A stretch of DNA of 64,000 nucleotides, taken from positions 1,054,001 through 1,118,000 of the forward strand of contig NZ_JACHVQ010000001.1 of assembly GCF_014190805.1 (NCBI RefSeq), written 5' to 3'. The notes under the pieces are model-generated. The model was not told where the DNA came from. It was given only the letters and a program-made list of their open reading frames with translations, and searched no databases. Made by a program: the position numbers and the translations under genes. This DNA is from Flexivirga oryzae (GTDB taxonomy: Bacteria > Actinomycetota > Actinomycetes > Actinomycetales > Dermatophilaceae). Below, one piece after another: positions 25,047 to 34,953 of this stretch (position 1 is its first letter; each line of letters opens with the position of its first letter).

Positions 25047-25679
25047 GTGTCCGAGGGGCCGCAACGGCGGGGCAACCGCCGGGATGTCGCTGCCGCTGCG
25101 ACGAGGCAGGAGATCCTGCGTGCGGCGCGACGGCTCTTCGCGGAGCACGGGTTTGCCAGCACCACCATCAATCAGATCGCCACAGAGGCCGGGGTCGCCG
25201 TTCAGACCGTCTACTCGAGCGTGGGATCGAAGGCCGTCCTGGTGCTCGCCCTGAACGATCTGATCGACAGCGAGAGCGGCGTCGGCGAGTTCGCCGGACG
25301 CATCGCCGTCGCCGACGATGCCGAGGTCGTGCTGCGTAGTGCGGTCCAGTTGACCCGCCGGATCAACGAACGCTGTGGCGACATCGTCCGGGTTCTGCTC
25401 GCCGCCGAACCGTCGGACGCCGCCGTCGCTGCTGCGGTCAGGGACGGGATGCGGCGCCATAGGGATGGTGCTCATTCGCTGGCCGAGCGACTCGCCGGTC
25501 TCGGGGCTCTGTCGTCCGGGGTCGGTGTCGATCAGGCCGCCACCTCGTTCGCGGTGTTGACGTCGCCGGCCAGTTGGCGGCAGCTGACCGAGGACACCGG
25601 GTGGAGTTTCGACCGCGCCGAGGCGTGGATGCTGTCATCCTTGGCGACGCTGCTGACGGGTATGCCGGTCACGGAGTGA
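25047..25679 (+). CDS. TetR-family transcriptional regulator
   Basis: A 210-residue repressor. The helix-turn-helix domain is plain: AATRQEILRAARRLFAEHGF then STTINQIATEAGVAVQTVYSSVGSKAVLVLAL. I chose GTG 25047, which has GAGAGG nine bases upstream; TTG 25038 abuts that site and is less likely. The C-terminal domain is of the loosely conserved ligand-binding type and shows no recognisable subfamily. It is divergent from the DUF4386-like membrane protein, with a 23-bp palindrome in the shared promoter region. Its target is therefore probably that gene and itself. Confidence 0.88.
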   Translation: MSEGPQRRGNRRDVAAAATRQEILRAARRLFAEHGFASTTINQIATEAGVAVQTVYSSVGSKAVLVLALNDLIDSESGVGEFAGRIAVADDAEVVLRSAVQLTRRINERCGDIVRVLLAAEPSDAAVAAAVRDGMRRHRDGAHSLAERLAGLGALSSGVGVDQAATSFAVLTSPASWRQLTEDTGWSFDRAEAWMLSSLATLLTGMPVTE

Positions 25680-25721
25680 CACAAAGTTACCTAATTCAGA
25701 AGCAAAGGTTATGCTGACCGG

Positions 25722-26270
25722 GTGGCTCAGATCTTCAGCTTCCCGAATCCGGTGAACGAGAAGGCGGCGCGTACGGTTGCAGCCGGCGTCGTCGTGCTCA
25801 GCGTGCTTGCGGCGGTTACCGGGTGGTGGGTCGTCCTGCTGGTGCTGGCGTACGGTTTCGCCGCCCGGGTGGCGACGGGGCCACGGCTCAGCCCGCTCGG
25901 TCAGCTGGCGACGCGCCTGGTGGCGCCCCGGCTCGGCGCCGCGAAGCTGGTCCCCGGTCCGCCGAAACGCTTCGCTCAGGCGATCGGCCTGGCCTTCTCC
26001 GGCACGGCGCTGATCCTCAACCTCACGGGCGCACATGCAGTTTCGACCGCGCTGCTGGTGGTGCTTGCCGTCTTCGCGACCCTGGAGAGCGCACTGGGAT
26101 TCTGTGCCGGATGCTTCGTGTTCGGGCAGCTGATGCGCGTCGGCGTGATCCCGGAGGACACCTGCGAAGCGTGCGCCGACAGCCGGCTCAGGCAACAGGT
26201 CAACGCCCGAACCGACACGGTCGTGGTCAGGCCTGCCGGAAGACCTGGCGCATCCGGCCCAGACCGCTGA
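25722..26270 (+). CDS. DUF4395 family membrane protein
   Basis: A 182-residue protein beginning FSFPNPVNEKAARTVAAGVV, the typical opening of DUF4395, with about four membrane segments and the cysteine motif GFCAGCFVFGQ (about residues 124-135), followed by a C-terminal CEAC pair. Proteins of this family are often found near rhodanese or thioredoxin-like genes, and the paired cysteines suggest a redox or sulfur-transfer role; no function is established. The GTG at 25722 lacks a strong ribosome-binding site. Its last 44 bases overlap the convergent FAH-family gene. Confidence 0.8.
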   Translation: MAQIFSFPNPVNEKAARTVAAGVVVLSVLAAVTGWWVVLLVLAYGFAARVATGPRLSPLGQLATRLVAPRLGAAKLVPGPPKRFAQAIGLAFSGTALILNLTGAHAVSTALLVVLAVFATLESALGFCAGCFVFGQLMRVGVIPEDTCEACADSRLRQQVNARTDTVVVRPAGRPGASGPDR

Positions 26271-27078
26271 TCTCCGCCTCGACGACATCGCCGTCGCGCA
26301 GATACGGCTTCGGGTCCGGCTGACCCATGGCGACGCCGCCGGGTGTCCCGGTGATGACCACGTCCCCGGGGCGCAGCACCATGAACTGGCTCAAGTAGTG
26401 CACCACCGTCGGCACGTCGAAGATCAGCTGGCTCGTGCGGCTCGACTGTCGGTCAACACCGTTGACCTGCAATCGGATCGGCGCGTCGGAGGGGTCGAAC
26501 TCATCCCGCGTCACCAGCCAGGGACCGAGCGGGTTGAAACCCTCGCAACTCTTGCCCTTGTCCCACTGGCCACCTCGCTCCAGCTGGAACTCCCGTTCGG
26601 ACACGTCGTTCGCAACAGCGAAACCGGCGATGTACGAGCCCGCCTGCTCCGTTGACTCCAGGTAACGGGCGGTCCGGCCGATGACAACGGCCAGCTCGAC
26701 CTCGTAGTCCGTCTTGCTGCTGCCGCGCGGGATCGGCACGTCGTCGTCGGGGCCGGTGACCACCCAGGGATCCTTCATGAACACGATGGGTTCCGCAGGG
26801 ATCTCGGCTCCGGTCTCCGCGGCGTGGTCGCGGTAGTTGAGGCCGATGCAGACGACCTTGCCGGGCCGGGCGACCGGCGCGCCGACCCGGACGTTGCCGA
26901 GCTCGACGGTCGGTAGTCCTCCCGCGGCCACCGCCACAGCGACCCGAGCGAGCGAGTCGCTGTCGAGCGTCCGGTGGTCGTAGTCCGGCACCACCGACGA
27001 GACGTCGACGACGGACCCGTCGGGGGCGAACGCCGCCGGTCGCTCTGCGCCAACGTCGCCAACACGAAGCAATCGCAT
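26227..27078 (-). CDS. Fumarylacetoacetate hydrolase-family protein (possible ureidoglycolate lyase)
   Basis: A 283-residue FAH-fold enzyme. The metal site and hallmark motifs are visible: CIGLNYRDHAAETG, KTDYEVELAVVIG with the acidic ligands, ANDVSEREFQ, and GDVVITGTPGGVAMG. The family breaks C-C or C-N bonds next to a keto acid. It is the last gene of the allantoin/glyoxylate operon, 15 bases after allB, and FAH-type proteins in such operons are often assigned ureidoglycolate lyase (ureidoglycolate to glyoxylate and urea). That assignment rests on context. Acylpyruvase or another hydrolase is possible. Confidence 0.8.
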   Translation of the reverse strand: MRLLRVGDVGAERPAAFAPDGSVVDVSSVVPDYDHRTLDSDSLARVAVAVAAGGLPTVELGNVRVGAPVARPGKVVCIGLNYRDHAAETGAEIPAEPIVFMKDPWVVTGPDDDVPIPRGSSKTDYEVELAVVIGRTARYLESTEQAGSYIAGFAVANDVSEREFQLERGGQWDKGKSCEGFNPLGPWLVTRDEFDPSDAPIRLQVNGVDRQSSRTSQLIFDVPTVVHYLSQFMVLRPGDVVITGTPGGVAMGQPDPKPYLRDGDVVEAEISGLGRMRQVFRQA

Positions 27079-27093
27079 GAGTTTTCGCTACTT

Positions 27094-28563
27094 TCAGTCG
27101 GTGCCGTGGGTAAGCAGTCGCCCGCGTGGCTGGTCGAAGTCGACCTTCTGACCGCGCACGTAGGTGCCGCGCACCACGCCTGCCAGCGTCTTGCCGTCGT
27201 ATGCCGACACAGGGTTCTTGTGCTGCAGTTGCCTCGCGTCGACCGCGAATTCGTCGTCCGGCGCGAACACGACCAGGTCCGCGTCATACCCGGTCGCGAG
27301 CTTCCCCTTGCGCTGCAACCCGATCCGGGCTGCCGGGTTGGCGGACAACCACTGCGAGACCTGCTCCAGGGCGATGCCGCGGCGACGTGCCTCCGTCCAG
27401 ACGGCAGCCAGCTCCAGCTGCACCGACGCGATGCCACCCCAGGCGTTGCCGAAGTCGCCGTGCTCGAGGTCTTTCAGCTCGACGGTCGAGGGGGAGTGGT
27501 CGGACGCGACGTAGTCGATCGTCCCGTCCGCCAACGCTTCCCACAACAATTCGCGGTTCGCCGACTCGCGGATCGGCGGGCAGCACTTGTACGCCGTGCC
27601 GCCGTTCGGGATGTCCTCGGCGAGCAGGGTCAGGTAGTGCGGGCAGGTCTCGGCCGTGATGTCCACCCCGTCCTGCTTGGCGGCACGCAGCAGCGGCAGC
27701 GCCTCCGCGGACGACAGGTGCAGGATGTGGGTGCGCGCACCGGTCCGCCGGGCGCGTTCGATGACCTGCTCGATGGCGCGGTTCTCCGCCTCGCGGGGGC
27801 GGGAGGCCAGGAAGTCGGCATAGACGTTGCCGTGGGCTTCCGGCGCAGCAGCGATCGACTCGGCATCCTCGGAGTGAACGATCATTAGGCCGTCGAACCC
27901 GGCGATCGTCGTGAGGTAGTCCTGGAGCGCGTCCGGTGTGAGCGGCGGGTATTCGTCGACGCCGGAGTCGAGCAGGAAGCACTTGAAACCGAACACGCCG
28001 GCCTCCTGCAGCTGCTGCAGGTGCTCCTGGTTGCCCGGGACGGCTCCGCCCCAGAAGCCGACGTCCACGAACGTCTGCCCGGTCGCGACCAGCTGTTTGA
28101 ACTCCAGCGCCTGCGGCGTGACCGTCGACGGGATGGAGTTGAGGGGCATGTCGATGATCGTCGTGACGCCACCGGCGGCAGCGGCCTTCGTGGCGGTCCA
28201 GAAGCCCTCCCAGTCGGTCCGGCCGGGCTCGTTGACGTGCACGTGCGCATCGACCACCCCGGGGATGAGTGTCTCGTCGTCACCGAGCTGGACGACGTTC
28301 GCGCCCTGCAGGTCGGCCCCGAGCGCCTCGATCGTCTCGATGCGTCCGTCGCGGATGCCGATCTCGCAGGCGCGCACGCCCTCCGGTGTCACCGCACGCT
28401 GGGCCCGCACCACCAGATCGAATTCGCCTGAGGCCGTGGAGGATTGCGTCGTCTCCGGTTGCGAAGTACGCGGATCACCTTGCTTTGCAAGGAATTCGGT
28501 GATCTGCTGTTGCACAACTTCCGGCTGGTTGACCTGTGCCAGCACGGCGTCGGTGTCGGTCAT
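27094..28563 (-). CDS. allB: Allantoinase
   Basis: A 489-residue amidohydrolase that opens the hydantoin ring of allantoin to allantoate. The zinc-binding HVHVNEPGR (after GVVDA), the carboxylated lysine in GFKCFLLDSG, HILHLSS and the ASDHSPS aspartate are all present. The N-terminus carries about 40 extra residues (LAQVNQPEVVQQQITEF, then Ser/Thr-rich) before the usual FDLVVRAQRAVT start, which is unusual but in frame and apparently translated. ATG 28563 overlaps the glycerate kinase stop by one base; a second ATG lies immediately upstream (28566) and sits too close to GGAGG. Allantoicase or allantoate amidohydrolase genes are not in the window. Confidence 0.93.
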   Translation of the reverse strand: MTDTDAVLAQVNQPEVVQQQITEFLAKQGDPRTSQPETTQSSTASGEFDLVVRAQRAVTPEGVRACEIGIRDGRIETIEALGADLQGANVVQLGDDETLIPGVVDAHVHVNEPGRTDWEGFWTATKAAAAGGVTTIIDMPLNSIPSTVTPQALEFKQLVATGQTFVDVGFWGGAVPGNQEHLQQLQEAGVFGFKCFLLDSGVDEYPPLTPDALQDYLTTIAGFDGLMIVHSEDAESIAAAPEAHGNVYADFLASRPREAENRAIEQVIERARRTGARTHILHLSSAEALPLLRAAKQDGVDITAETCPHYLTLLAEDIPNGGTAYKCCPPIRESANRELLWEALADGTIDYVASDHSPSTVELKDLEHGDFGNAWGGIASVQLELAAVWTEARRRGIALEQVSQWLSANPAARIGLQRKGKLATGYDADLVVFAPDDEFAVDARQLQHKNPVSAYDGKTLAGVVRGTYVRGQKVDFDQPRGRLLTHGTD

Positions 28564-29735
28564 CATGCCTCCTCGGTGGTGAGTTCGGTGGTGCTCGTGG
28601 TGGACAGCTCGGTTCGAGCCCACTGTCCTATCTTTCCGCCGACCTGGGTCAGCAGCGGTGCGGCGTTCGCGATGCTGCGTGCCACGTCCGGCTCGAGGTC
28701 GGCGAGGGTCCAGACGGCGTCGATCCCGCTCGCCCGCGCCTCGGCGTCGGTGAGTGAGCTGACGCCACAGACCGCGACGACCGCCGGCACGCCCGCAGCA
28801 CGGGCGATCCGGGCGACACCGACCGGCGTCTTGCCCGACAGGCTCTGCTGGTCGAGACTTCCCTCCCCGGTGATCACCAGATCGGCACCGAGCACCCGGT
28901 CGGCTAGCCCGACCAGGTCGGCGACCAGCTCCAGGCCGGTCTGGGGCGTCGCGTCCAGGACAGCGAGTGCGGCGAACCCCACGCCACCCGCCGCACCGGC
29001 CCCGGGGGCGTCGATCACCGGTTGCAGATCCTTGCCCTGCGCGGTGCCCAGGACAGCTGCGAAGTTGGCGAGCGCCGCGTCCAGCTGGGCAACCTGCTGC
29101 GGGTCGGCGCCCTTCTGCGGACCGAAGGTGTATGCCGCGCCCGTGCTCCCCAGCAGCGGATTGTCCACATCGAGCGCGACCACGACGTCGGTGTCGCGCA
29201 GGCGAACGTCCAAGCCGGACAGGTCGATCCGGTCGAGATCGGCCAGGGCGGCGCCACCGTCCGGCAGCGTCGACCCGCTCGCGTCGAGGAGCTCGGCACC
29301 CAGCGCGGAGATCAGTCCGGCGCCACCGTCGGTGCAGGCACTGCCGCCCAGCCCGAGCACGACGCGCGTACAGCCCGCGTCGAGCGCGGCCCGGATCAAC
29401 TCGCCCGTGCCGCGGCTGCTCGCGGTCAGCGGGAGGAGCTCGTCCCGGGGCAGCAGTGCGAGTCCCGACGCGGTCGCCAGCTCGACGACCGCCGTCCCGT
29501 CGCCGACCGCCAGCGTTGCCTCGACGGTCGCCCCGTCGGGCCCGGTGACGGCCTGGTGGACGGCGGAGAAGCCGGCGCGCAGTGCGGCGTCGACGGTGCC
29601 GTCGCCACCGTCCGCCATCGGCACGAGGTCGATGGCGGACGGTAGGACACCGTCGAGACCGGCCGCGACCGCACGCGCGACTCCGTCGGCTGACAGGGAA
29701 CCCTTGAACTTGTCAGGGGCGATGACGACGCGCAC
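28563..29735 (-). CDS. glxK: Glycerate kinase
   Basis: A 390-residue kinase of the GlxK/GarK family, which phosphorylates D-glycerate (to the 2- or 3-phosphate). The start MRVVIAPDKFKGSLSADGVA, the VPMADGGDGTVDA motif and VVLGLGGSACTDGGAGLISALG are diagnostic. It lies between gcl and allB and would receive glycerate from GlxR. The last ~20 residues (STTSTTELTTEEA) are a Ser/Thr/Glu-rich tail outside the family core. It is coupled to allB by a TGATG overlap. The 102-base gap to gcl upstream contains two palindromes and may hold an internal promoter or attenuator. Confidence 0.93.
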   Translation of the reverse strand: MRVVIAPDKFKGSLSADGVARAVAAGLDGVLPSAIDLVPMADGGDGTVDAALRAGFSAVHQAVTGPDGATVEATLAVGDGTAVVELATASGLALLPRDELLPLTASSRGTGELIRAALDAGCTRVVLGLGGSACTDGGAGLISALGAELLDASGSTLPDGGAALADLDRIDLSGLDVRLRDTDVVVALDVDNPLLGSTGAAYTFGPQKGADPQQVAQLDAALANFAAVLGTAQGKDLQPVIDAPGAGAAGGVGFAALAVLDATPQTGLELVADLVGLADRVLGADLVITGEGSLDQQSLSGKTPVGVARIARAAGVPAVVAVCGVSSLTDAEARASGIDAVWTLADLEPDVARSIANAAPLLTQVGGKIGQWARTELSTTSTTELTTEEA

Positions 29736-29764
29736 GGCGTTCTCCGATCGTCGGTCGGGCTGGG

Positions 29765-29777
29765 ACGAAGACTTCGT
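29765..29777. promoter_or_regulatory. Palindrome ACGAAG-A-CTTCGT upstream of glxK
   Basis: A perfect 6+1+6 palindrome 29 bases before the glxK start, in the only sizeable gap of this operon. It may be an operator for an internal promoter driving glxK, allB and the FAH-family gene. No clear promoter hexamers are seen, so confidence is low. Confidence 0.35.
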
Positions 29778-29805
29778 TCCTCATCTTCGATCCAACACTG
29801 TGCTC

Positions 29806-29824
29806 CCGGCCGTCGTTCGGCCGG
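29806..29824 (-). terminator. GC-rich hairpin after gcl
   Basis: CCGGCCG and CGGCCGG arms (7 bp) around TCGTT lie 13 bases past the gcl stop on the minus strand. There is no T-run after it, as is common in high-GC genomes. It may be a partial terminator that reduces read-through from gcl into glxK. Confidence 0.4.
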
Positions 29825-29837
29825 ACTGGGTCGATCC

Positions 29838-31609
<1,772 letters not shown>

Positions 31610-31613
<4 letters not shown>

Positions 31614-32530
31614 CGTGCATCACCTTCGTTCTTGTTGCTGCGTCCGGACAGCTGCTCGACGAGGAGCAGCAGCGCGGAGTGGTCGAGGCCGCCGTGGCCG
31701 AGGTTGCGCAGGTCCTGCACGAGCTGGGCGGTCTGGCTGCCGAGCGGGATCGCGACACCTGCGGCCCGCGCCGAGTCGAGCACGATGCCCATGTCCTTGT
31801 GATGCAGGTCGATCCGGAAACCCGGCTGGAACTCGCGCTTGATCATCGAGGCCGCCTTGCGGTCGAGGATGCGGTTGCCCGCGAGCCCGCCGGCCAGCAC
31901 CTCGACGGCGGCGGTGGTGTCCACGTCGTACGCCTCGAGGAACACGAGGGCCTCGGCGACGAGCTCGATGGTGCCGGCGACGATGAGCTGGTTGGCGGCC
32001 TTGACGGTCTGGCCGGAACCGTTCGGACCGACGTGGACCACGGTGCTGCCGACGGTCTCGAGGACCGGTCGCACGGCCTCCAGGTCGGCGGCCTCGCCAC
32101 CGACCATGATCGACAGGTTGCCCTCGATCGCGCCGGCCTCACCGCCGGAGACGGGCCCGTCGAGCGGCTTCAGCCCCGCGGCCTTCGCCTCCTCGGCGAC
32201 CTGCCGGGCGACGTCGGGGCGGATGGTCGAGCAGTCGACCCAGGTCGCCCCGGACTTGGCGGACGCGATGAGGCCGGGCTCGTCCTCCGTGCCGCGTGCG
32301 ACGGCGACGACGTCGGGGGAGTCCGGGACCATCGTGATGATGACGTCGGCGTCCTTGACGGCTTCGGCGACCGAGCCGGCGCCCTTCCCGCCGAGCGCGA
32401 CGAGCTCGTTGATCGGCTCCTGGCTGCGGTTGTAGCCGACGACCTGGTAACCGGCCTTGACCAGGTTGGCGGCCATGGGCGCACCCATGATGCCGAGGCC
32501 GATGACGGCGACTGAAGTGGTGTTGCTCAT
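31610..32530 (-). CDS. glxR: 2-hydroxy-3-oxopropionate (tartronate semialdehyde) reductase
   Basis: A 306-residue beta-hydroxyacid dehydrogenase that reduces tartronate semialdehyde to D-glycerate with NAD(P)H. Motifs are the dinucleotide site VIGLGIMGAPMAANLVKAGY (residues 9-28), the substrate-binding DGPVSGGEAGAIEGNLSIMV and the catalytic Lys in GQTVKAANQLIV. It is placed between hyi (33 bases upstream) and gcl (four-base overlap), exactly where the pathway needs it. The related 3-hydroxyisobutyrate dehydrogenases share the fold; the operon decides the assignment. Confidence 0.94.
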
Positions 32531-32563
32531 GCGGTTGGCTCCTTGCAGATGTAGGTCGGGGTC

Positions 32564-33340
32564 TCAGCTGTTCAACCAGGCGAAGGGGTCGGTGTCGCCG
32601 GCGACGTACTCCAAGCCGATCGGTCCGTCGTAACCGCCCTGCTGGGCGGCACTGATCCAGTCCTGGAGGGGGAGATCGCCGGTGCCCGGTGCCCCGCGAC
32701 CCGGTGCGTCGGCGATCTGGATGTGCCCGAACTCGTGGGCGTGCTCGGCGACGACCTTTGCGACGTCGTCACCGTTGACGGCGAGGTGGTAGAAGTCGGC
32801 GAGCAACCGCAGGTTGTCCGCGCCGACCGCATCGATGACGGCCAGTGCGTCGGCCGCGGTCTTCAGCGGGTAACGGTCGGCTCCGGACACCGGCTCCAGC
32901 AGGACGGTGCCGCCGAATGCCGCGACCGCCTTGGCGGCATACGCGAGGTTCTCGCGCGCGGCGCCCGACTCGGCCGCCGCGTCGGCACCCTCGGTGTGCA
33001 ACCCGTAGAGCGCGTTGAAGTGCTTGCAGCCCAGGCGCTGGGCGATGTCGACGACGAGCTCGACGTTGGCGCGGAACTCGTCCTGCCGGCCGGGGTTGTT
33101 CACGACGCCGCGGTCACCGGCGGGCATGTCGCCGGCGAAGAAGTTGAGGCCGGTCAGCTGCACACCTGCCTGCTCGATCGCGCCCACGAAACCCTCGACC
33201 TCGCTCTTCTCGGGCACCGCGGTCGTCCACGGCCACCAGAACTCGACCGCGTCGAAACCGGCCGCACGCGCGGCCGCGGGACGCTCGAGGATCGGGAGGT
33301 CGGTCAGCAGGATGGAAGCGTTGACGGCGTAGCGGGTCAT
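32564..33340 (-). CDS. hyi: Hydroxypyruvate isomerase
   Basis: A 258-residue TIM-barrel enzyme interconverting hydroxypyruvate and tartronate semialdehyde. NASILLTDLPILERPAAARA, VEFWWPW, LNFFAGDMPAGDRG, NALYG, LLEPVSG and IGLEYVAG follow the AP-endonuclease-2/Hyi pattern, with the Glu metal ligands in the last two motifs. It is the first gene of the minus-strand glyoxylate operon. Its promoter region carries a 19-bp palindrome, described separately. The start ATG at 33340 is preceded only by a weak GGGACTGA. Confidence 0.93.
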   Translation of the reverse strand: MTRYAVNASILLTDLPILERPAAARAAGFDAVEFWWPWTTAVPEKSEVEGFVGAIEQAGVQLTGLNFFAGDMPAGDRGVVNNPGRQDEFRANVELVVDIAQRLGCKHFNALYGLHTEGADAAAESGAARENLAYAAKAVAAFGGTVLLEPVSGADRYPLKTAADALAVIDAVGADNLRLLADFYHLAVNGDDVAKVVAEHAHEFGHIQIADAPGRGAPGTGDLPLQDWISAAQQGGYDGPIGLEYVAGDTDPFAWLNS

Positions 33341-33364
33341 CCGGGTCAGTCCCTCGATCGTAGG

Positions 33365-33383
33365 TATTCCGAATTGCGGAATA
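33365..33383. promoter_or_regulatory. Palindromic operator TATTCCG-N5-CGGAATA before hyi
   Basis: Perfect 7-bp arms around AATTG, 25-43 bases before the hyi start. On the minus strand TTGGCA lies further upstream with AT-rich ATTTAT 17 bases later, so the palindrome would overlap the downstream edge of that promoter and start site. Its ATTCCG half-site recurs in the malate synthase promoter. An IclR- or GntR-type glyoxylate/allantoin repressor is plausible, but no such gene is in the window. Confidence 0.55.
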
Positions 33384-33463
33384 TAAATGTTGTATGGCGA
33401 AAGTGTGCCAAGCTTGAGGGGCTCCCGTCAAGGGGGTCCACGGGCCGACCCGGATCGGCAGCG

Positions 33464-33485
33464 GTATGCCGCCGGTGCGGCATAC
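33464..33485. promoter_or_regulatory. 9-bp-arm hairpin in the malic enzyme leader
   Basis: GTATGCCGC and GCGGCATAC flank CGGT, ending 55 bases before the malic enzyme start. It could be a protein operator, an mRNA-stabilising leader hairpin or an attenuator. The symmetry is certain; the function is unknown. Confidence 0.45.
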
Positions 33486-33540
33486 TTCGTCGCAGTTGCA
33501 GCGGGGCGGGCACCGATGCCCGCCAGATTGGAGAGTTCTC

Positions 33541-34932
33541 ATGACCCACACCAGCCCCGGCTATTCGGTGACCCTGCGCGTCGGCCTCGACCGTGGCAAG
33601 CGCACCGCGACGGATCTGGCGTCCGCGGTCGCCGCAACCGGGGCGACGGTCACTGCGCTCGACGTCACCGAGTCGACCCCCGAGGGTCTGGTCGTCGACG
33701 TCACCTGCGACACGGCGGACGAGGACCACGCCGCTCGCATCCGCGAATCACTCGTGGCCGCAGGCGGTTACGACGTGCGCAAGGTCAGCGACCGGACGTT
33801 CCTGATGCACCTGGGCGGGAAGCTGTCGGTCGAGCCCAAGGTGGAGTTGCGCACGCGCGACGACCTGTCACGTGCGTACACGCCGGGTGTCGCCCGGGTC
33901 TGCCTGGCGATCGCGGCGAACAAGGACGACGCGCGCCGGCTGACGGTGAAGCGCAACACGGTTGCCGTGGTGACCGACGGCACGGCGGTGCTGGGTCTCG
34001 GCGACATCGGTCCGGAGGCAGCCCTGCCGGTGATGGAGGGCAAGGCGGCGTTGTTCAAGCAGTTCGCGAACGTCGACGCCTGGCCGGTCTGCCTGGACAC
34101 CAAGGACACCGAGGAGATCATCTCCATCGTCAAGGCGCTCGCGCCGGTCTACGGCGGGGTCAACCTGGAGGACATCGCCGCGCCGCGCTGCTTCGAGATC
34201 GAGCGACGACTGCGCGACGAGCTCGACATACCCGTCTTCCACGACGATCAGCACGGCACCGCGATCGTCGTGCTCGCTGCGCTGATCAACGCGCTGCGGG
34301 TGGTCGAGAAGAAGATCGAGGACGTGCGCATCGTGATCTCCGGCGTCGGTGCCGCCGGGCACGCGATCATCCAGCTGCTCTCCGCCCAAGGGGCTTCCGA
34401 CATCGTGGCGGCCGGGCGGTCCGGCGCCATCCACTCCGGCGAGACCTACCACGACGAGCACCGGCAGTGGATCGCCGAGAACACCAACCCACGGTCGTTG
34501 ACCGGATCACTGTCCGAGGTCCTCGCCGACGCGGATGTCTTCATCGGTGTCTCCGGTCCGAACATCCTGGGCGAGCAGGACATCGCGAAGATGGCCGATG
34601 GCGCGATCGTCTTCGCCCTTGCCAACCCCGACCCCGAGGTGCCGCCGGCCGAGGCCGCCAAGCACGCCGCGGTGGTGGCCACCGGGCGCAGTGACTTCCC
34701 CAACCAGATCAACAACGTGCTGGCGTTCCCCGGGCTCTTCCGCGGTCTGCTGGATGCGTCGGCCAACCAGATCAGCACCGAGCTGCTCGTCGCGGCCGCG
34801 CGGGCCATCGCCGACTCGGTGACGGCCGACGAGTTGAACGCGAGCTACATCGTGCCGAGTGTGTTCGACTCGCACGTCGCGCCCGCGGTGGCCGAGGCGG
34901 TGCGGCACACGGTGGAGCAGCAGCGCAGCTGA
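33541..34932 (+). CDS. NAD(P)-dependent malic enzyme with N-terminal ACT-like domain
   Basis: A 463-residue enzyme decarboxylating malate to pyruvate. Residues ~8-80 (YSVTLRVGLDRGKRTATDLA onward) form an ACT-like regulatory domain, found in some actinobacterial malic enzymes. The catalytic part has SRAYTPGVARVC, VTDGTAVLGLGDIGPEAALP, FHDDQHGTAIV with metal ligands, and VISGVGAAGHAI for the nucleotide. ATG at 33541 has GGAGAG upstream (33530-33535); in-frame codons upstream cross the leader hairpin. It diverges from hyi. With malate synthase it would turn glyoxylate and acetyl-CoA into pyruvate. Confidence 0.93.
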   Translation: MTHTSPGYSVTLRVGLDRGKRTATDLASAVAATGATVTALDVTESTPEGLVVDVTCDTADEDHAARIRESLVAAGGYDVRKVSDRTFLMHLGGKLSVEPKVELRTRDDLSRAYTPGVARVCLAIAANKDDARRLTVKRNTVAVVTDGTAVLGLGDIGPEAALPVMEGKAALFKQFANVDAWPVCLDTKDTEEIISIVKALAPVYGGVNLEDIAAPRCFEIERRLRDELDIPVFHDDQHGTAIVVLAALINALRVVEKKIEDVRIVISGVGAAGHAIIQLLSAQGASDIVAAGRSGAIHSGETYHDEHRQWIAENTNPRSLTGSLSEVLADADVFIGVSGPNILGEQDIAKMADGAIVFALANPDPEVPPAEAAKHAAVVATGRSDFPNQINNVLAFPGLFRGLLDASANQISTELLVAAARAIADSVTADELNASYIVPSVFDSHVAPAVAEAVRHTVEQQRS

Positions 34933-34953
34933 CGCGCGTGCTCCCCGGGCGGT

